NCBI GenBank assembly: GCA_003635315.1
Contig: PYJD01000006.1
Location: forward strand, 1 to 40,455
Length of the DNA stretch: 40,455 bases
Direction: 5' to 3'
DNA from: Candidatus Poribacteria bacterium
GTDB taxonomy: Bacteria > Poribacteria > WGA-4E > WGA-3G
Both the position numbers and the translations under genes were made by a program. A model generated the notes under the pieces. It was given only the letters and a program-made list of their open reading frames with translations, was not told the DNA's origin and searched no databases. Below, in pieces: positions 1-8,712 of the stretch. The first letter of the stretch is position 1, and the number at the start of each line of letters is the position of its first letter.

Positions 1-398
1 AGATGTGTGATTTGAGCATCTTGAGTGAGACTTCCACGTAAGGTTTTTCCATCTATCGCTACCGCCTTCATATCTTCTTCAGTCATAGCTGTGAACACTT
101 CAGGTGCCCACTCACTGAGTGTTTTTTCTAAAGCGAGAACGTCTAAATCTCTGAAACAATAATAGAGTGTTGAAGCACAAGGTGTCTTCGGATAAGTGAA
201 CCCAAGTGCTATAGCAAAATCGGGTGGGTAAGTCCGTCCCCATTGTGCGATAGCACTATAACTGCGATATCCACACATCATGGCAACCACGGAAAGCCCT
301 AAGATAGCAGATAACGGATGTCGTTTTCCACGAGGGTTGCGTTTATCAGGAACTTCTGCTAATTTATTCAATAAGTGGCGATGATTTTCATTCGTCAT
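1..398 (-). CDS. ISAs1-family transposase, N-terminal part (cut by window edge)
   Basis: The reverse strand is open from the ATG at 396-398 to the window edge, about 132 residues. The translation begins MTNENHRHLLNKLAEVPDKR and continues with a basic stretch (KRNPRGKRHPL), then a small hydrophobic helix with MMCGYRSYSAIAQWG. This is the typical N-terminal DDE_Tnp_1-associated domain of ISAs1 (H-repeat) transposases. Near residue 120 the motif AIDGKTLRGS contains the first catalytic Asp of the DDE triad. A GGAGG box lies four bases upstream of the ATG (403-407 on the complement), so the start is well supported. The rest of the catalytic core lies outside the window, so it is not possible to say whether the element is intact. 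An 18-bp hairpin lies just upstream of the gene at 444-483. Confidence 0.85.
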   Translation of the reverse strand, partial: MTNENHRHLLNKLAEVPDKRNPRGKRHPLSAILGLSVVAMMCGYRSYSAIAQWGRTYPPDFAIALGFTYPKTPCASTLYYCFRDLDVLALEKTLSEWAPEVFTAMTEEDMKAVAIDGKTLRGSLTQDAQITH

Positions 399-443
399 TT
401 TACCTCCAAAGAATAATGCTAAAATAAAACTTTGAGGTAAAGT

Positions 444-483
444 ATATCAGATATGGCGTGACTTCTCACGCCATATCTGATAT
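444..483. repeat. Perfect 18-bp inverted repeat upstream of the transposase
   Basis: The arms 444-461 and 466-483 are perfectly complementary around a 4-base loop, CTTC. It lies 46 bases upstream of the leftward transposase start and about 55 bases before the promoter of the rightward phosphatase gene. No T-run follows on either strand, so it is not a classical terminator. It may be part of the insertion-sequence end, or an RNA hairpin in the transposase leader that blocks read-in transcription or translation. The role is inference. Confidence 0.7.
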
Positions 484-537
484 CTAAAAAATATACGCCA
501 ACTAATATCGACAATTGAATACCTCTGTATCAGTAGT

Positions 538-566
538 TTGACAAATAACATGCAGGTGATTATAAT
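538..566 (+). promoter_or_regulatory. Consensus sigma-70 type promoter for the cNMP/PP2C gene
   Basis: TTGACA at 538-543 and TATAAT at 561-566 are both perfect matches, with a 17-bp spacer. Transcription would begin near 573 and give a leader of about 80 nt before the ATG at 652. No other gene lies between. Confidence 0.8.
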
Positions 567-651
567 AGGAAAAAGGTTAATATATCTGCATCTTCGAATC
601 CTAAATACACATAATTTATACCAATAGAATACTCGTAAGGATTTAGACTAT

Positions 652-1833
652 ATGTTAGAAGAAGAAAAGCTACAATTTCTGCACCGAACAGAACTTTTTT
701 CAGAGTTGCCGTTAGAAAGGATTAAATCTATATGTGATGTAACACACGAAATCGTTTTCCCCTCAGATCATATACTTTTTGAAGAAGGAGATGATGGAGA
801 CTCTCTATATCTACTTGTTTCTGGAGAGATAAGTATCATCAAGGCAGATACAGAGGTATTATCTTTTGATGAGGTGGGTTATTGTTTTGGAGAAGTTGCA
901 TTGATTGATGATAAACCCAGAAGTGCAACAATTAAGACCTTATCTCCTACACGATTGTTAAGAATTACAAGAGATGATTTTTTTACTGCATTAGCTCGAG
1001 AACCCTTAATTGGTAAAGGCATTTTTCGTGTGTTAAACAACAAGATTCGTCATGACCTTGAAGTACAGATGAGTGCGATTCGTAAGGAAATTGCCCAGGA
1101 AGAATCCATACGTCTTGCTGCTGAAGTACAACAGTCTATTTTACCGAACAAGGAGATCGAAAATCCATATATTACTTCAGCAGGATACTGTCAACCAACG
1201 AATGATGTAGGTGGGGATTATTATGATTATTTACATCTTCCTGACGAGAAAATCGCTATTTTCATTGGAGATGTGATGGGACATGGTTTCCATTCGGCTA
1301 TGGTCGCTGCAATGACCAAAAGTTGTATTCAAACACAAATACGTTTTGATGCATCTGTTCCAGAAGTCATGAAAGCTATAAAAAGGGTTACAGAAGAGGA
1401 TGCCCAAACATTTATCTATATGACTTGTTGTTATGTAGTGATTCATCAAGATAATAAGATTGAGTTTATTAATGCAGGACATCCAGCAATATTGCTTTTC
1501 CGTGCAGATAGTGATGAGATAGTTGAATTAGATTCTCAATACACTCCTGTCGGTATTCCCTTACCAATAGAACTAATCCAGTCAGATTATCATAGTCTTA
1601 TGGAAACTTGGAACACTGGAGATCTACTGGTAATGTATTCAGATGGAATTACTGAAGCAATTAATGGAGATACAGAAATGTACGGTCTTGAAAGATTTAA
1701 ACAACTGGTATCTCAGAATAAGGGTCTAACACCTGTTGAAATCAAACAGAGGATATTATCGGATCTTAATAGTTTTCAAGACGGAAATATACCGTATGAT
1801 GACATCACTTTAGTTGTGGCAAAGTTCGGTTAG
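652..1833 (+). CDS. Cyclic-nucleotide-binding domain fused to SpoIIE/RsbU-type PP2C phosphatase
   Basis: Residues ~12-130 form a CRP-like cyclic-nucleotide-binding domain. The phosphate-binding cassette is GEVALIDDKPRSAT (80-93), keeping the Glu and Arg that contact the cyclic nucleotide. A helical linker (~130-165, ending EESIRLAAEVQQSILP) leads to a SpoIIE-type PP2C domain. Metal-binding motifs are visible: DVGGDYYD (~185-192), GDVMGHG (206-212), YSDGITEA (~329) and YDDITLV near the C-terminus. RsbU-like phosphatases dephosphorylate anti-sigma-factor antagonists; cNMP binding would gate this activity. No membrane segment is seen, so it should be cytosolic. No anti-sigma partner lies next door. 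A CYTH protein, possibly a class IV adenylate cyclase, is encoded 4.3 kb away. The ATG follows an AGGA box at about ten bases. Confidence 0.9.
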   Translation: MLEEEKLQFLHRTELFSELPLERIKSICDVTHEIVFPSDHILFEEGDDGDSLYLLVSGEISIIKADTEVLSFDEVGYCFGEVALIDDKPRSATIKTLSPTRLLRITRDDFFTALAREPLIGKGIFRVLNNKIRHDLEVQMSAIRKEIAQEESIRLAAEVQQSILPNKEIENPYITSAGYCQPTNDVGGDYYDYLHLPDEKIAIFIGDVMGHGFHSAMVAAMTKSCIQTQIRFDASVPEVMKAIKRVTEEDAQTFIYMTCCYVVIHQDNKIEFINAGHPAILLFRADSDEIVELDSQYTPVGIPLPIELIQSDYHSLMETWNTGDLLVMYSDGITEAINGDTEMYGLERFKQLVSQNKGLTPVEIKQRILSDLNSFQDGNIPYDDITLVVAKFG

Positions 1834-1864
1834 GTATAATTCACTTACATGAAATGCATAATAA

Positions 1865-3058
1865 CTATAATTTGTTTACTGCATAGTGAATTATATTTTC
1901 CATAAGGTCCTTATTCAATGAAACATCCTGCTTTTTATAATTGCATAGACTTGTAATTATATAAAATCCTTTTCCATATTCCCTTATTCCTACAACAAGC
2001 TCATTACTATTAGGAATAGTTGCAAGAACTTTATCAGTTTTTTCCCAGTCCACCCATGCATCGTCAACGTAAATTGTCCCAGATTTAACCTTATTAGGAC
2101 TTGAGAAGATTGTAGATTGTACATTTGTAAGCACAAAGTTTCTATTCGGAGTACTTTCGACACCAGTTAATTCACCATGAAGCCAACCTATACCGCATGG
2201 TCTCTTATCGGTGCTGTCTTGTCCTGAAACAATAACAATTCCACCTGCATTAACAAATTTCTTTATCTTATTCTCAGTATCTTTAGGAAGTAATTGTCTA
2301 CCAAAACTTGAAATCTCCTCATAACCAATCCATAATATATCAGCATCATTTAAGAATTTTAATTTACGGTTTTTAGTTGACTCAAAGACAGTATCGCGTT
2401 TACCAACATTCTTAATATTTCGTAAAGCTTGATATTCATAAGTCATTGTGTTTGTATATACATGGGATTGACTCCAGGTGGGAGGTGTACTATTCCCTGA
2501 TAAAACCAATATCTTGACAGAATTTTCTCCTGCAGTGACCCACATTTTCCCAGCAAGCATATCGCGCACGATCTTTTGAAATTCAATTGTTTTTCCAGTA
2601 AATGTACGATCCATCATAGGGTCTATGTGTGTAAAACTCCACCATGATTTTCCACTGGTACCACGATACGCACGCATTTGAAACCAGGTATTATCAATAA
2701 AACACATACTATCAATACCATAATGGTCTCTATAGAAGACAATAATAGGCATCCCTTTTTTGACCAATCTAACCATTTTTTGTGGTGATGTTCCTTGCTT
2801 ATACTGTCCAGTAGCAAAGTTCATTTTAATCTCATTAAGATTACTTTCTCCCTTAACATTATCTTTGACACTGACAACAGCCTGCAATCGCCTTGGATTT
2901 ACCGATTTGATTTCTCCAAAAACTATATTTGTACAAGCATCCAATACTTCCCGTATAGTATACTCCCTTTCAATGAAACTGAAAGCAGGAGATGTACCTA
3001 ATGTGATCATCAGAAAAGTCAGAACAAATAAATATCTAAGTCTAAGGTTAATTAGCAT
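1865..3058 (-). CDS. Exported protein of unknown function with a ThuA/GATase1-like C-terminal half
   Basis: The 397-residue product starts with a signal peptide (hydrophobic YLFVLTFLMITLG, likely cleavage after SPAFS), so it is probably exported. The N-terminal third (~25-165) contains REVLDACTNIVFGEIKSV and looks like a small beta-rich domain. From about residue 185 (VKILVLSG) to the end the pattern is that of a class-I glutamine-amidotransferase-like or ThuA-like alpha/beta fold: a start strand, ADILWIGYEEIS, FVNAGGIVIVSG, and a closing GKGFYIITSL. I see no catalytic Cys-His-Glu triad, so it may be a binding or structural version of the fold. Similar domains appear in membrane or secreted proteins with VWA domains, one of which is encoded at 12576. 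It is convergent with the phosphatase gene. The family is not recognised with certainty. Confidence 0.65.
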   Translation of the reverse strand: MLINLRLRYLFVLTFLMITLGTSPAFSFIEREYTIREVLDACTNIVFGEIKSVNPRRLQAVVSVKDNVKGESNLNEIKMNFATGQYKQGTSPQKMVRLVKKGMPIIVFYRDHYGIDSMCFIDNTWFQMRAYRGTSGKSWWSFTHIDPMMDRTFTGKTIEFQKIVRDMLAGKMWVTAGENSVKILVLSGNSTPPTWSQSHVYTNTMTYEYQALRNIKNVGKRDTVFESTKNRKLKFLNDADILWIGYEEISSFGRQLLPKDTENKIKKFVNAGGIVIVSGQDSTDKRPCGIGWLHGELTGVESTPNRNFVLTNVQSTIFSSPNKVKSGTIYVDDAWVDWEKTDKVLATIPNSNELVVGIREYGKGFYIITSLCNYKKQDVSLNKDLMENIIHYAVNKL

Positions 3059-3234
3059 GGTTTTCTCCGTAAATGTGTATCAATTGTATATTGTATATTT
3101 ACTTTATGATACCATATCATAATAGATTCCAACAATGAAATTGTACCTTAATTGTTTTTGATTCAAAAATATATACTACAACCTAAAATATCAAGAACAT
3201 TGAAGAAGATTTTCATAAAATTACTATTTCAAGT

Positions 3235-4779
3235 ATGGTACTAAAAACAAGAATGTTGAGACTTGTCTCTGATTTTAACCTTAATACAGTATCCTCATCA
3301 TTGAGTTATATAGGAATTATATTATTTATTTTCTCCCTCCCTTTTGGATATTCAACAATATTCATGAATAGTGGACTCTTTCTTGTATTAATTGGGTGGA
3401 TTGGTAGAGTAATTAGTGTAGGACGTTTTACATGGATTAAATTTGAATTAAATCTCCCGATATTCATCTTTCTATTATTAAGTATAGTTGCCTGTATATT
3501 CGCACCAAACCCATCCAGTAGTAGTTATGGATATTTTTGGAAATTATTACGTGGAATCCTATTATGTTATGCTGTAATACATTCTGGAATAGGAATTCGA
3601 TACCGTCATGTTTTAATAGTTTTGTTTATTGCCTCAGGATTTTCATCAGCATTAGGTATATGGTATTATCTCAACGATACACGTTTGGGACTTGATTATA
3701 TGGGTAATGTCGATTTAGTGTATCAGCAAGAACTTGATGAAGCAAACGGTTTTTCTGATAGTTTCAGACATGATTTACGGATGATTAACATACCTTTAAC
3801 TCAGAAGGCAACAATTTCAACAAAGAACAATCCAAATGAATGGTATATTACTGATACACCTCGAAGTAGAAGATATGTGATTCGAAATACAGAAAGTAAA
3901 CTCATGGTATTTATGATTGAGCAACGTCTTACGGGTACATTTAAAATGCCCAACGATCTTGGGGCATATCTTGCTCTAAGTCTTCCGTTGGTATTTGGAT
4001 TCTTTTTAGCAAGCTTTGGAGGAATGGGGAATATTGGAATATCAAAATGGGGATCGTTGGGATTAGGAATAATTGTCATATTAATGTGTATTAATCTTGT
4101 ATTAACGCTAACCCGCGCCGCTTGGGTTAGTGTGACAATTAGTATAATATGTATTGTTTTATATTTTATTTTTCAATTGTATTTATATACAAAGAATACA
4201 GCAAAATCTATAAAGCCTATGATGTTATTTGTTGCAATATTCCTACTTCTAATTGTAGTAATTCCATTCATACTACCCAATCATATAAAATCACGATTAA
4301 ATAGTATTATTGAAAGACCTACTGGTTATATTGGAGAACGTCCAATTTGGTGGAAAACATCTTTGGAGTTAATTCAGAAATACCCCATAACTGGTATTGG
4401 ACTGGGTAGATTTCGAAATGAATATGAACTCAATGGACCCAAAGAACAGTATAATATACCTTATCATGCACATAACATATATCTTCATACCGCAGTCGAA
4501 CATGGTATACCTTCACTTGTAATATTATTCTGGATAATTACATTAATCGCGAAGAGAGTTTTGCAATTACGAAAGACTCTTGATAACCATGGATATTTTT
4601 GGGGTTTTGGGATGTTCATCGGGGGTAGTGGTTTTTTGATTTCGAGTTTAATCTATGGTCTGGTGGATAACATATTGCACCAACGAACGATATTGCTTTT
4701 TTGGTTTATTATTGGCATAATCTACTATATACAGATAGTAAGGGACGATGAAAATGAAGAAAAGTTTGAAACCCATTGA
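3235..4779 (+). CDS. O-antigen ligase / Wzy-type polymerase family membrane protein
   Basis: The product has 514 residues with about 11-12 hydrophobic segments. A long soluble loop (~150-235) between membrane segments ends in RLTGTFKMPNDLGAYLAL, a motif common in Wzy_C/O-antigen-ligase family proteins. A second periplasmic loop at ~370-425 carries RPIWWKTSLELI, then ITGIGLGRF and HAHNIYLHTAVEHG, the usual Wzy_C signature with its His and Arg. Members transfer or polymerise undecaprenyl-linked glycans at the outer face of the inner membrane. The Shine-Dalgarno sequence before the ATG at 3235 is poor, and ATG 3253 is an alternative start. The 3' end overlaps the next gene by about 30 bases, suggesting translational coupling, although that neighbour is not an obvious envelope gene. 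Ligase cannot be told from polymerase by sequence alone. Confidence 0.85.
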   Translation: MVLKTRMLRLVSDFNLNTVSSSLSYIGIILFIFSLPFGYSTIFMNSGLFLVLIGWIGRVISVGRFTWIKFELNLPIFIFLLLSIVACIFAPNPSSSSYGYFWKLLRGILLCYAVIHSGIGIRYRHVLIVLFIASGFSSALGIWYYLNDTRLGLDYMGNVDLVYQQELDEANGFSDSFRHDLRMINIPLTQKATISTKNNPNEWYITDTPRSRRYVIRNTESKLMVFMIEQRLTGTFKMPNDLGAYLALSLPLVFGFFLASFGGMGNIGISKWGSLGLGIIVILMCINLVLTLTRAAWVSVTISIICIVLYFIFQLYLYTKNTAKSIKPMMLFVAIFLLLIVVIPFILPNHIKSRLNSIIERPTGYIGERPIWWKTSLELIQKYPITGIGLGRFRNEYELNGPKEQYNIPYHAHNIYLHTAVEHGIPSLVILFWIITLIAKRVLQLRKTLDNHGYFWGFGMFIGGSGFLISSLIYGLVDNILHQRTILLFWFIIGIIYYIQIVRDDENEEKFETH

Positions 4780-5701
4780 TATGTCATCAGTGACAACATA
4801 TCCACTTATAGAAAGGATCAATAAGGTATCAGTGGAGGATTTCGCAGTAATACCGGATAATAAGACTGACATATCATCAATGTTAAACTGTTTACCTAAG
4901 ATACTCAAAGGAGAAGAATTCTTACAACTTGTTGACAAAATTGTATCTGCATATCGAAAAGAAAGGGCAATCATTGTCATGATGGGAGGACATGTAATAA
5001 AGTGTGGATTGTCTCCACTATTAATATCATTAGCGAAGAAGGGAGTGATTACAGGATTTGTATTTAATGGTGCAAGTAGTATTCATGATTTTGAAATTGC
5101 ACTTATTGGAAAGACATCTGAAGATGTAGCAGTATACCTACAAGACGGCAAATTTGGAATGTGGGAAGAGACTGGTAAATTGATGAATAGTGCAATAAGA
5201 GAAGCTGCAGCTGATAAGATTGGAATGGGGGAAGCTTTAGGTAACAAACTTCTTGATATAGATGCTCCATTCAATGAATATAGTCTACTCACTACTGGAA
5301 TTCAAAATAATATTCCGATTACTGTCCATGTTGCGATCGGAACAGATATAATCCATCAACATCCAACCGCCGATGGTGCTGCAATTGGGAAAGCAAGTTT
5401 CACAGATTTTCAATTATTTACACAGTCCATTATAGAATTAGAAGATGGTGGTGTGATTATTAATTTCGGTTCTGCAGTGATTCTACCTGAAGTTTTTTTG
5501 AAAGCACTTACTATAGCAAGGAATTTAGGACATAACATTTCCAATTTTACAGCAGTAGATTTTGATATGAATCAACAATACCGAGCATTAGAGAATGTCG
5601 TCAGACGACCAACTGAAATGGGAGGAACAGGATATACTTTTACTGGACATCATGAGCTGATGATACCTTTATTATACCATTCAATTCTTAGTAAACTATG
5701 A
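4748..5701 (+). CDS. Deoxyhypusine-synthase-like protein
   Basis: The product has about 317 residues. The segment AIIVMMGGHVIKCGLSPLLI followed by SLAKKGVITGFVFNGASSIHDFE (~75-117) resembles the central Rossmann-like core of deoxyhypusine synthase family proteins (COG1899), where GA-x-x-x-HD follows the helix. A later part contains HVAIGTDIIHQHPTADGAA (~195-214) and NFGSAVILPEVF. I do not see the C-terminal WGK segment with the catalytic lysine of true eukaryotic or archaeal deoxyhypusine synthases, so hypusination of a translation factor is doubtful. Bacterial members of this family can act on other polyamine-type substrates. The gene overlaps the ligase-like gene upstream. ATG 4748 is two bases from an AGGGA box, and ATG 4754 has better spacing and may be the true start. 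Confidence 0.55.
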   Translation: MKMKKSLKPIDMSSVTTYPLIERINKVSVEDFAVIPDNKTDISSMLNCLPKILKGEEFLQLVDKIVSAYRKERAIIVMMGGHVIKCGLSPLLISLAKKGVITGFVFNGASSIHDFEIALIGKTSEDVAVYLQDGKFGMWEETGKLMNSAIREAAADKIGMGEALGNKLLDIDAPFNEYSLLTTGIQNNIPITVHVAIGTDIIHQHPTADGAAIGKASFTDFQLFTQSIIELEDGGVIINFGSAVILPEVFLKALTIARNLGHNISNFTAVDFDMNQQYRALENVVRRPTEMGGTGYTFTGHHELMIPLLYHSILSKL

Positions 5702-5786
5702 TGAACTAAGGTATATGAGAGTTACATTTCAACACAGTGATTAATATAAAAAAGGTAGCAATCTTGAGGATTCCTACCTTGACTCT

Positions 5787-6035
5787 TTATGGTTTATTAA
5801 TTACATTATTAATTCGAACGATTTTTACCAATGATGTGCCAATAACGGGTGTACCTATATTCTTCGTATTTTTACAAGATTTTAATTTACTTTTTAATTC
5901 TAAGAGTGATGCCTTTGAAGTTTTTAATTCAGATAATACATGTTTATATGTATTGATTCTTAACAGTTGTTTACGTTGATCACAATCCATTTCATTGATA
6001 GCATTTAAGAGTTTACGTGATTGAATATTATTCAT
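5787..6035 (-). CDS. Small hypothetical protein, 82 residues
   Basis: This is an open frame read leftward behind the CYTH gene, 59 bases downstream of its stop, so it could be the third gene of that leftward set. The product is basic and hydrophilic, with a helical stretch rich in Leu, Lys and Ser (LLNAINEMDCDQRKQLLR, then SELKTSKASLLELKSKLKSC) that might form a coiled coil. A GGCGG box lies seven bases before the ATG. A rightward frame over the same bases is hydrophobic, has no usable ribosome-binding site and is probably its shadow. No family is recognised, and it may not be a gene. Confidence 0.4.
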   Translation of the reverse strand: MNNIQSRKLLNAINEMDCDQRKQLLRINTYKHVLSELKTSKASLLELKSKLKSCKNTKNIGTPVIGTSLVKIVRINNVINKP

Positions 6036-6094
6036 AATTTACCGCCAATACAGACTTCAAGCTAAATGGAAAAGACCGTCATCAACTCAATTTG

Positions 6095-6604
6095 TTAATC
6101 TCGGGGTATTTCACTATATGAGACAGCAATTGGATCCGCTAAGTTTAGCTCAAGCATGGTCTTAACATACTGATGTTCCGTTGTTGCCTCCTTATCTGAC
6201 TGTCCTTGAAAGACAGTCTCCAATTCTACAAATTCTCCCAAACCTTCAACAGTGTCCAAGTGAATTCTTGTGTTTTTATACAACCAAAAGGATCTTTCTT
6301 TTTTCACTATGATTTTAATACCTAATGAAACGCTCAATAGATCCTTTAGAGGTGTCGGTTCAGGAATCCTACATAATTCGTATATACTGTAACGTGATTC
6401 GGTATTATTAGGGCGCTCGTAATAAATCAACCAACCATCATTTGACGATTCAGTTTCCCGTAATTTCAATCTTCCTTTTGGATTATGAAAGTAAGTGTCT
6501 TCCTGTAGTATTACTTCTTTATGGGTTGCTTTCAAACCTTGTAATTTAGGAAGTAAGTTATCAATGGAATCATACCGTACTTTAAACTCTAAGTTTTTAG
6601 CCAT
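6095..6604 (-). CDS. CYTH-domain protein (class IV adenylate cyclase / triphosphatase family)
   Basis: The whole 169-residue product is one CYTH domain, the triphosphate tunnel fold. It opens with NLEFKVR (4-10), matching the NxExK form of the ExExK signature seen in CyaB-like bacterial members. It continues with LQEDTYF, GRLKLRE, a central YERP, KERSFW, and a closing RIHLDTVEGLGEFVELE with the acidic residues that bind metal. Family members either cyclise ATP to cAMP or hydrolyse inorganic or thiamine triphosphate, and sequence alone does not decide. The cyclic-nucleotide-binding phosphatase at 652 would be a natural listener if this protein makes cAMP. It lies 41 bases downstream of the receiver-like gene, likely in one operon. 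Confidence 0.8.
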   Translation of the reverse strand: MAKNLEFKVRYDSIDNLLPKLQGLKATHKEVILQEDTYFHNPKGRLKLRETESSNDGWLIYYERPNNTESRYSIYELCRIPEPTPLKDLLSVSLGIKIIVKKERSFWLYKNTRIHLDTVEGLGEFVELETVFQGQSDKEATTEHQYVKTMLELNLADPIAVSYSEIPRD

Positions 6605-6645
6605 TAATTTATTTTTATAGGTTGATGGGTACTCAAAATAACAAT

Positions 6646-7257
6646 TTATTCAAGATCCATCAACTCGAAATCTAAATCCTCTTCAGTCTGATAACTATTT
6701 ACACAAGATTTATTACAACGTTCACCATTTGACAGCAAACTGCAGACACGATGTTGTAATCGTAAAGAACTGACGAGACATGTCCGGAGTTGTTCTGAAT
6801 CAAATCCACGACCAACCAGGTAACTATAACTCCCTCGTCGCATTAAATCTTTTGCCCATTCTTCATCTGATACAATTGAGATGATTTTTACATACGGTTG
6901 ATACCTTCTAACAAATTCAAATATCCGAGTACGTCGATAACGTGTAAAATCAGCAATTACTAATTTATACTTTCTAATTTTCAGCATTGACACGGCTTCT
7001 GCACTTCTTCCAACGGCATCACATTTCAGATTTTCAGATTCAAGCACATCTCGAATTCTATTCTGTAATTCACGGTTATACGAAATAATGATCACATCAC
7101 CTTTCAATTCAGAAATACCATGATTTTCTTGAATCGTAAGAGGCAGGAGTGCATCGTTCACTGACCAACGCAATCTTCCGCGTGCTTCACGAAAACGTCT
7201 ATTTGCTTGTTCAAGTTTTTCCTCTATTTCTGGACGTCGTTTTTTCCATCTACGCAT
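6646..7257 (-). CDS. Degenerate receiver (REC-like) domain protein
   Basis: The 203-residue product begins with a very basic helix (MRRWKKRRPEIEEKLEQANR) predicted to be a coiled coil or nucleic-acid-contacting segment. Residues ~54-165 follow the response-regulator receiver pattern: strand DVIIISYN, helix, KLVIADFT with Asp103 at the phosphoacceptor position, KIISIVSDEEW with Ser130 at the Ser/Thr position, then YLVGRGF. The acidic pair that binds Mg is replaced by Ser-Tyr, and the conserved Lys before Pro is missing. It is therefore probably a pseudo-receiver that does not take part in normal phosphotransfer. The C-terminal tail carries several cysteines (C172, C181, C185) that might bind metal, and an acidic end. 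It is the first gene of the leftward set with the CYTH gene. Confidence 0.6.
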   Translation of the reverse strand: MRRWKKRRPEIEEKLEQANRRFREARGRLRWSVNDALLPLTIQENHGISELKGDVIIISYNRELQNRIRDVLESENLKCDAVGRSAEAVSMLKIRKYKLVIADFTRYRRTRIFEFVRRYQPYVKIISIVSDEEWAKDLMRRGSYSYLVGRGFDSEQLRTCLVSSLRLQHRVCSLLSNGERCNKSCVNSYQTEEDLDFELMDLE

Positions 7258-7618
7258 ATTATGTCAATCCTATGATTATACTGGGAATATAGGAAGTTAT
7301 AATGTACTAACGAAAAAAGATTGACCAGTTCTTACATTCCCATTAAAGTTAATTACGTAGAATTCTGTAAAAGAATTCACAATCTCATACTTTTATTGAA
7401 TTTAAATCCCTATACCGATAAATAGTCTTAGTTTTCTATTGTAAAAATTTCCAATGTAATTTAGAATTCTATCAGTCTTTACTTTTGTCAAATACCTAAC
7501 TATATCACTTAATAGTTAGATATTACTTACAATTCTATACTATATAACTTATCTGAAGAATCCTCTTCTGTTTCATCTATATATTATAGACATATTTGTA
7601 TCAAAAAAGATAGAAAAA
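7258..7618. other. Divergent intergenic region, no gene seen
   Basis: The 361-bp AT-rich spacer lies between the leftward receiver-like gene and the rightward hydrolase gene, so it must hold promoters for both. I do not see a convincing TTGACA/TATAAT pair in either direction. A TATAAT lies on the complement at 7275-7280 but lacks a matching -35. No repeat element is present, unlike most other gaps in this window. Confidence 0.6.
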
Positions 7619-8662
7619 ATGCAAAGTAACCCAATTAAATCTCAATTACCTATACCAAAACACTTTGATTCTTCAAGAGTTAGTGAGGTCTGGCGTATTC
7701 CGTATCAAGAACGTGTAAACCAAGCACGAGAATGGAAGAAAATCCATGATATTTCTCCTGTATCTGAGGATGTAGTAAAAACATGCTTATTGCTTGTAGA
7801 TGTTCAGAATACCTTTTGTATCCCCGAATTCGAACTTTTTGTTGCAGGTAGATCTGGAAATGGGGCAGTAGAGGATAATGTCCGGTTGTGTGAATTCATT
7901 TATAGAAATCTGAATACTATTTCAAAAATTGTGTGTACATTGGATACACATAGTGCGATGCAGATATTCCATGAGATTTTTTGGGTAGATGAAAAAGGTA
8001 ATCATCCAATCCCATTACAAACGCTCATTACTCTTGAAGATATTGAAAGTGGTAGGTGGCGAGTGAATCCTGCTGTCAGTGGTAATATAAAAGGACAAAT
8101 TGATGGATATGCGTGGTTAAGAAACTACGGAGAACACTATGTCAGAACCCTTACCGCCGATGGAAAATATCCTATCACAATTTGGCCTTACCATGCGATG
8201 TTGGGAGGAATTGGATATTCCATAGTTTCAGCAGTTGATGAAGTATGTTTCTTTCATGCAATAGCTAAGAGCAGTCAGACACATTATGAGATTAAGGGAT
8301 TAAATCCACTTACAGAAAACTATTCTGTACTCCGTCCAGAAGTTCTTGAGGATGGAGATGGAAATCGTATCGCACACAAGAATACGGAATTTCTCAAGAT
8401 GTTCTTAGAATATGATAGATTAATTATTGCTGGTCAAGCCAAAAGCCATTGTGTTGTCTGGACAATAAGTGATCTATTATCAGAAATACAAGAAATAGAC
8501 GAGGATTTAACAGATAAGATATACCTTGTAGAAGATTTAACATCACCTGTCGTTGTACCAGGTGTGGTGGATTATACAGATTTTGCTGATTTTGCATTTA
8601 GTCAATTCCAACAGGCTGGTATGCATATAGTAAAATCTACAGAACCGATCGATAGTTGGTAA
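7619..8662 (+). CDS. Isochorismatase-family / nicotinamidase-like cysteine hydrolase
   Basis: The 347-residue product has the core of cysteine hydrolases of the isochorismatase superfamily. LLLVDVQNTF (~58-67) carries the catalytic Asp. TIWPYHAMLGGIG resembles the WPxHC...G segment of nicotinamidases, and IAGQAKSHCVVWTI (~270-283) holds the nucleophile Cys after the typical small-residue turn. At 347 residues it is much longer than common family members (about 180-220), with extra segments between the Asp and WP motifs. The substrate is unknown; nicotinamide or another amide/ureide is plausible. It heads a set with a transporter and a DUF4838-type protein, which suggests catabolism of an imported compound. 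No clear ribosome-binding site precedes the ATG. Confidence 0.8.
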   Translation: MQSNPIKSQLPIPKHFDSSRVSEVWRIPYQERVNQAREWKKIHDISPVSEDVVKTCLLLVDVQNTFCIPEFELFVAGRSGNGAVEDNVRLCEFIYRNLNTISKIVCTLDTHSAMQIFHEIFWVDEKGNHPIPLQTLITLEDIESGRWRVNPAVSGNIKGQIDGYAWLRNYGEHYVRTLTADGKYPITIWPYHAMLGGIGYSIVSAVDEVCFFHAIAKSSQTHYEIKGLNPLTENYSVLRPEVLEDGDGNRIAHKNTEFLKMFLEYDRLIIAGQAKSHCVVWTISDLLSEIQEIDEDLTDKIYLVEDLTSPVVVPGVVDYTDFADFAFSQFQQAGMHIVKSTEPIDSW

Positions 8663-8712
8663 TGTTTACTGACAGGTGCAGCAGTCATACGATGTAATAT
8701 TAGGAAATACGA

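Noticed and set aside
5737..5979. Rightward hydrophobic open frame opposite the 82-residue gene
   Set aside because: No ribosome-binding site; it looks like the antisense image of the hydrophilic leftward frame.
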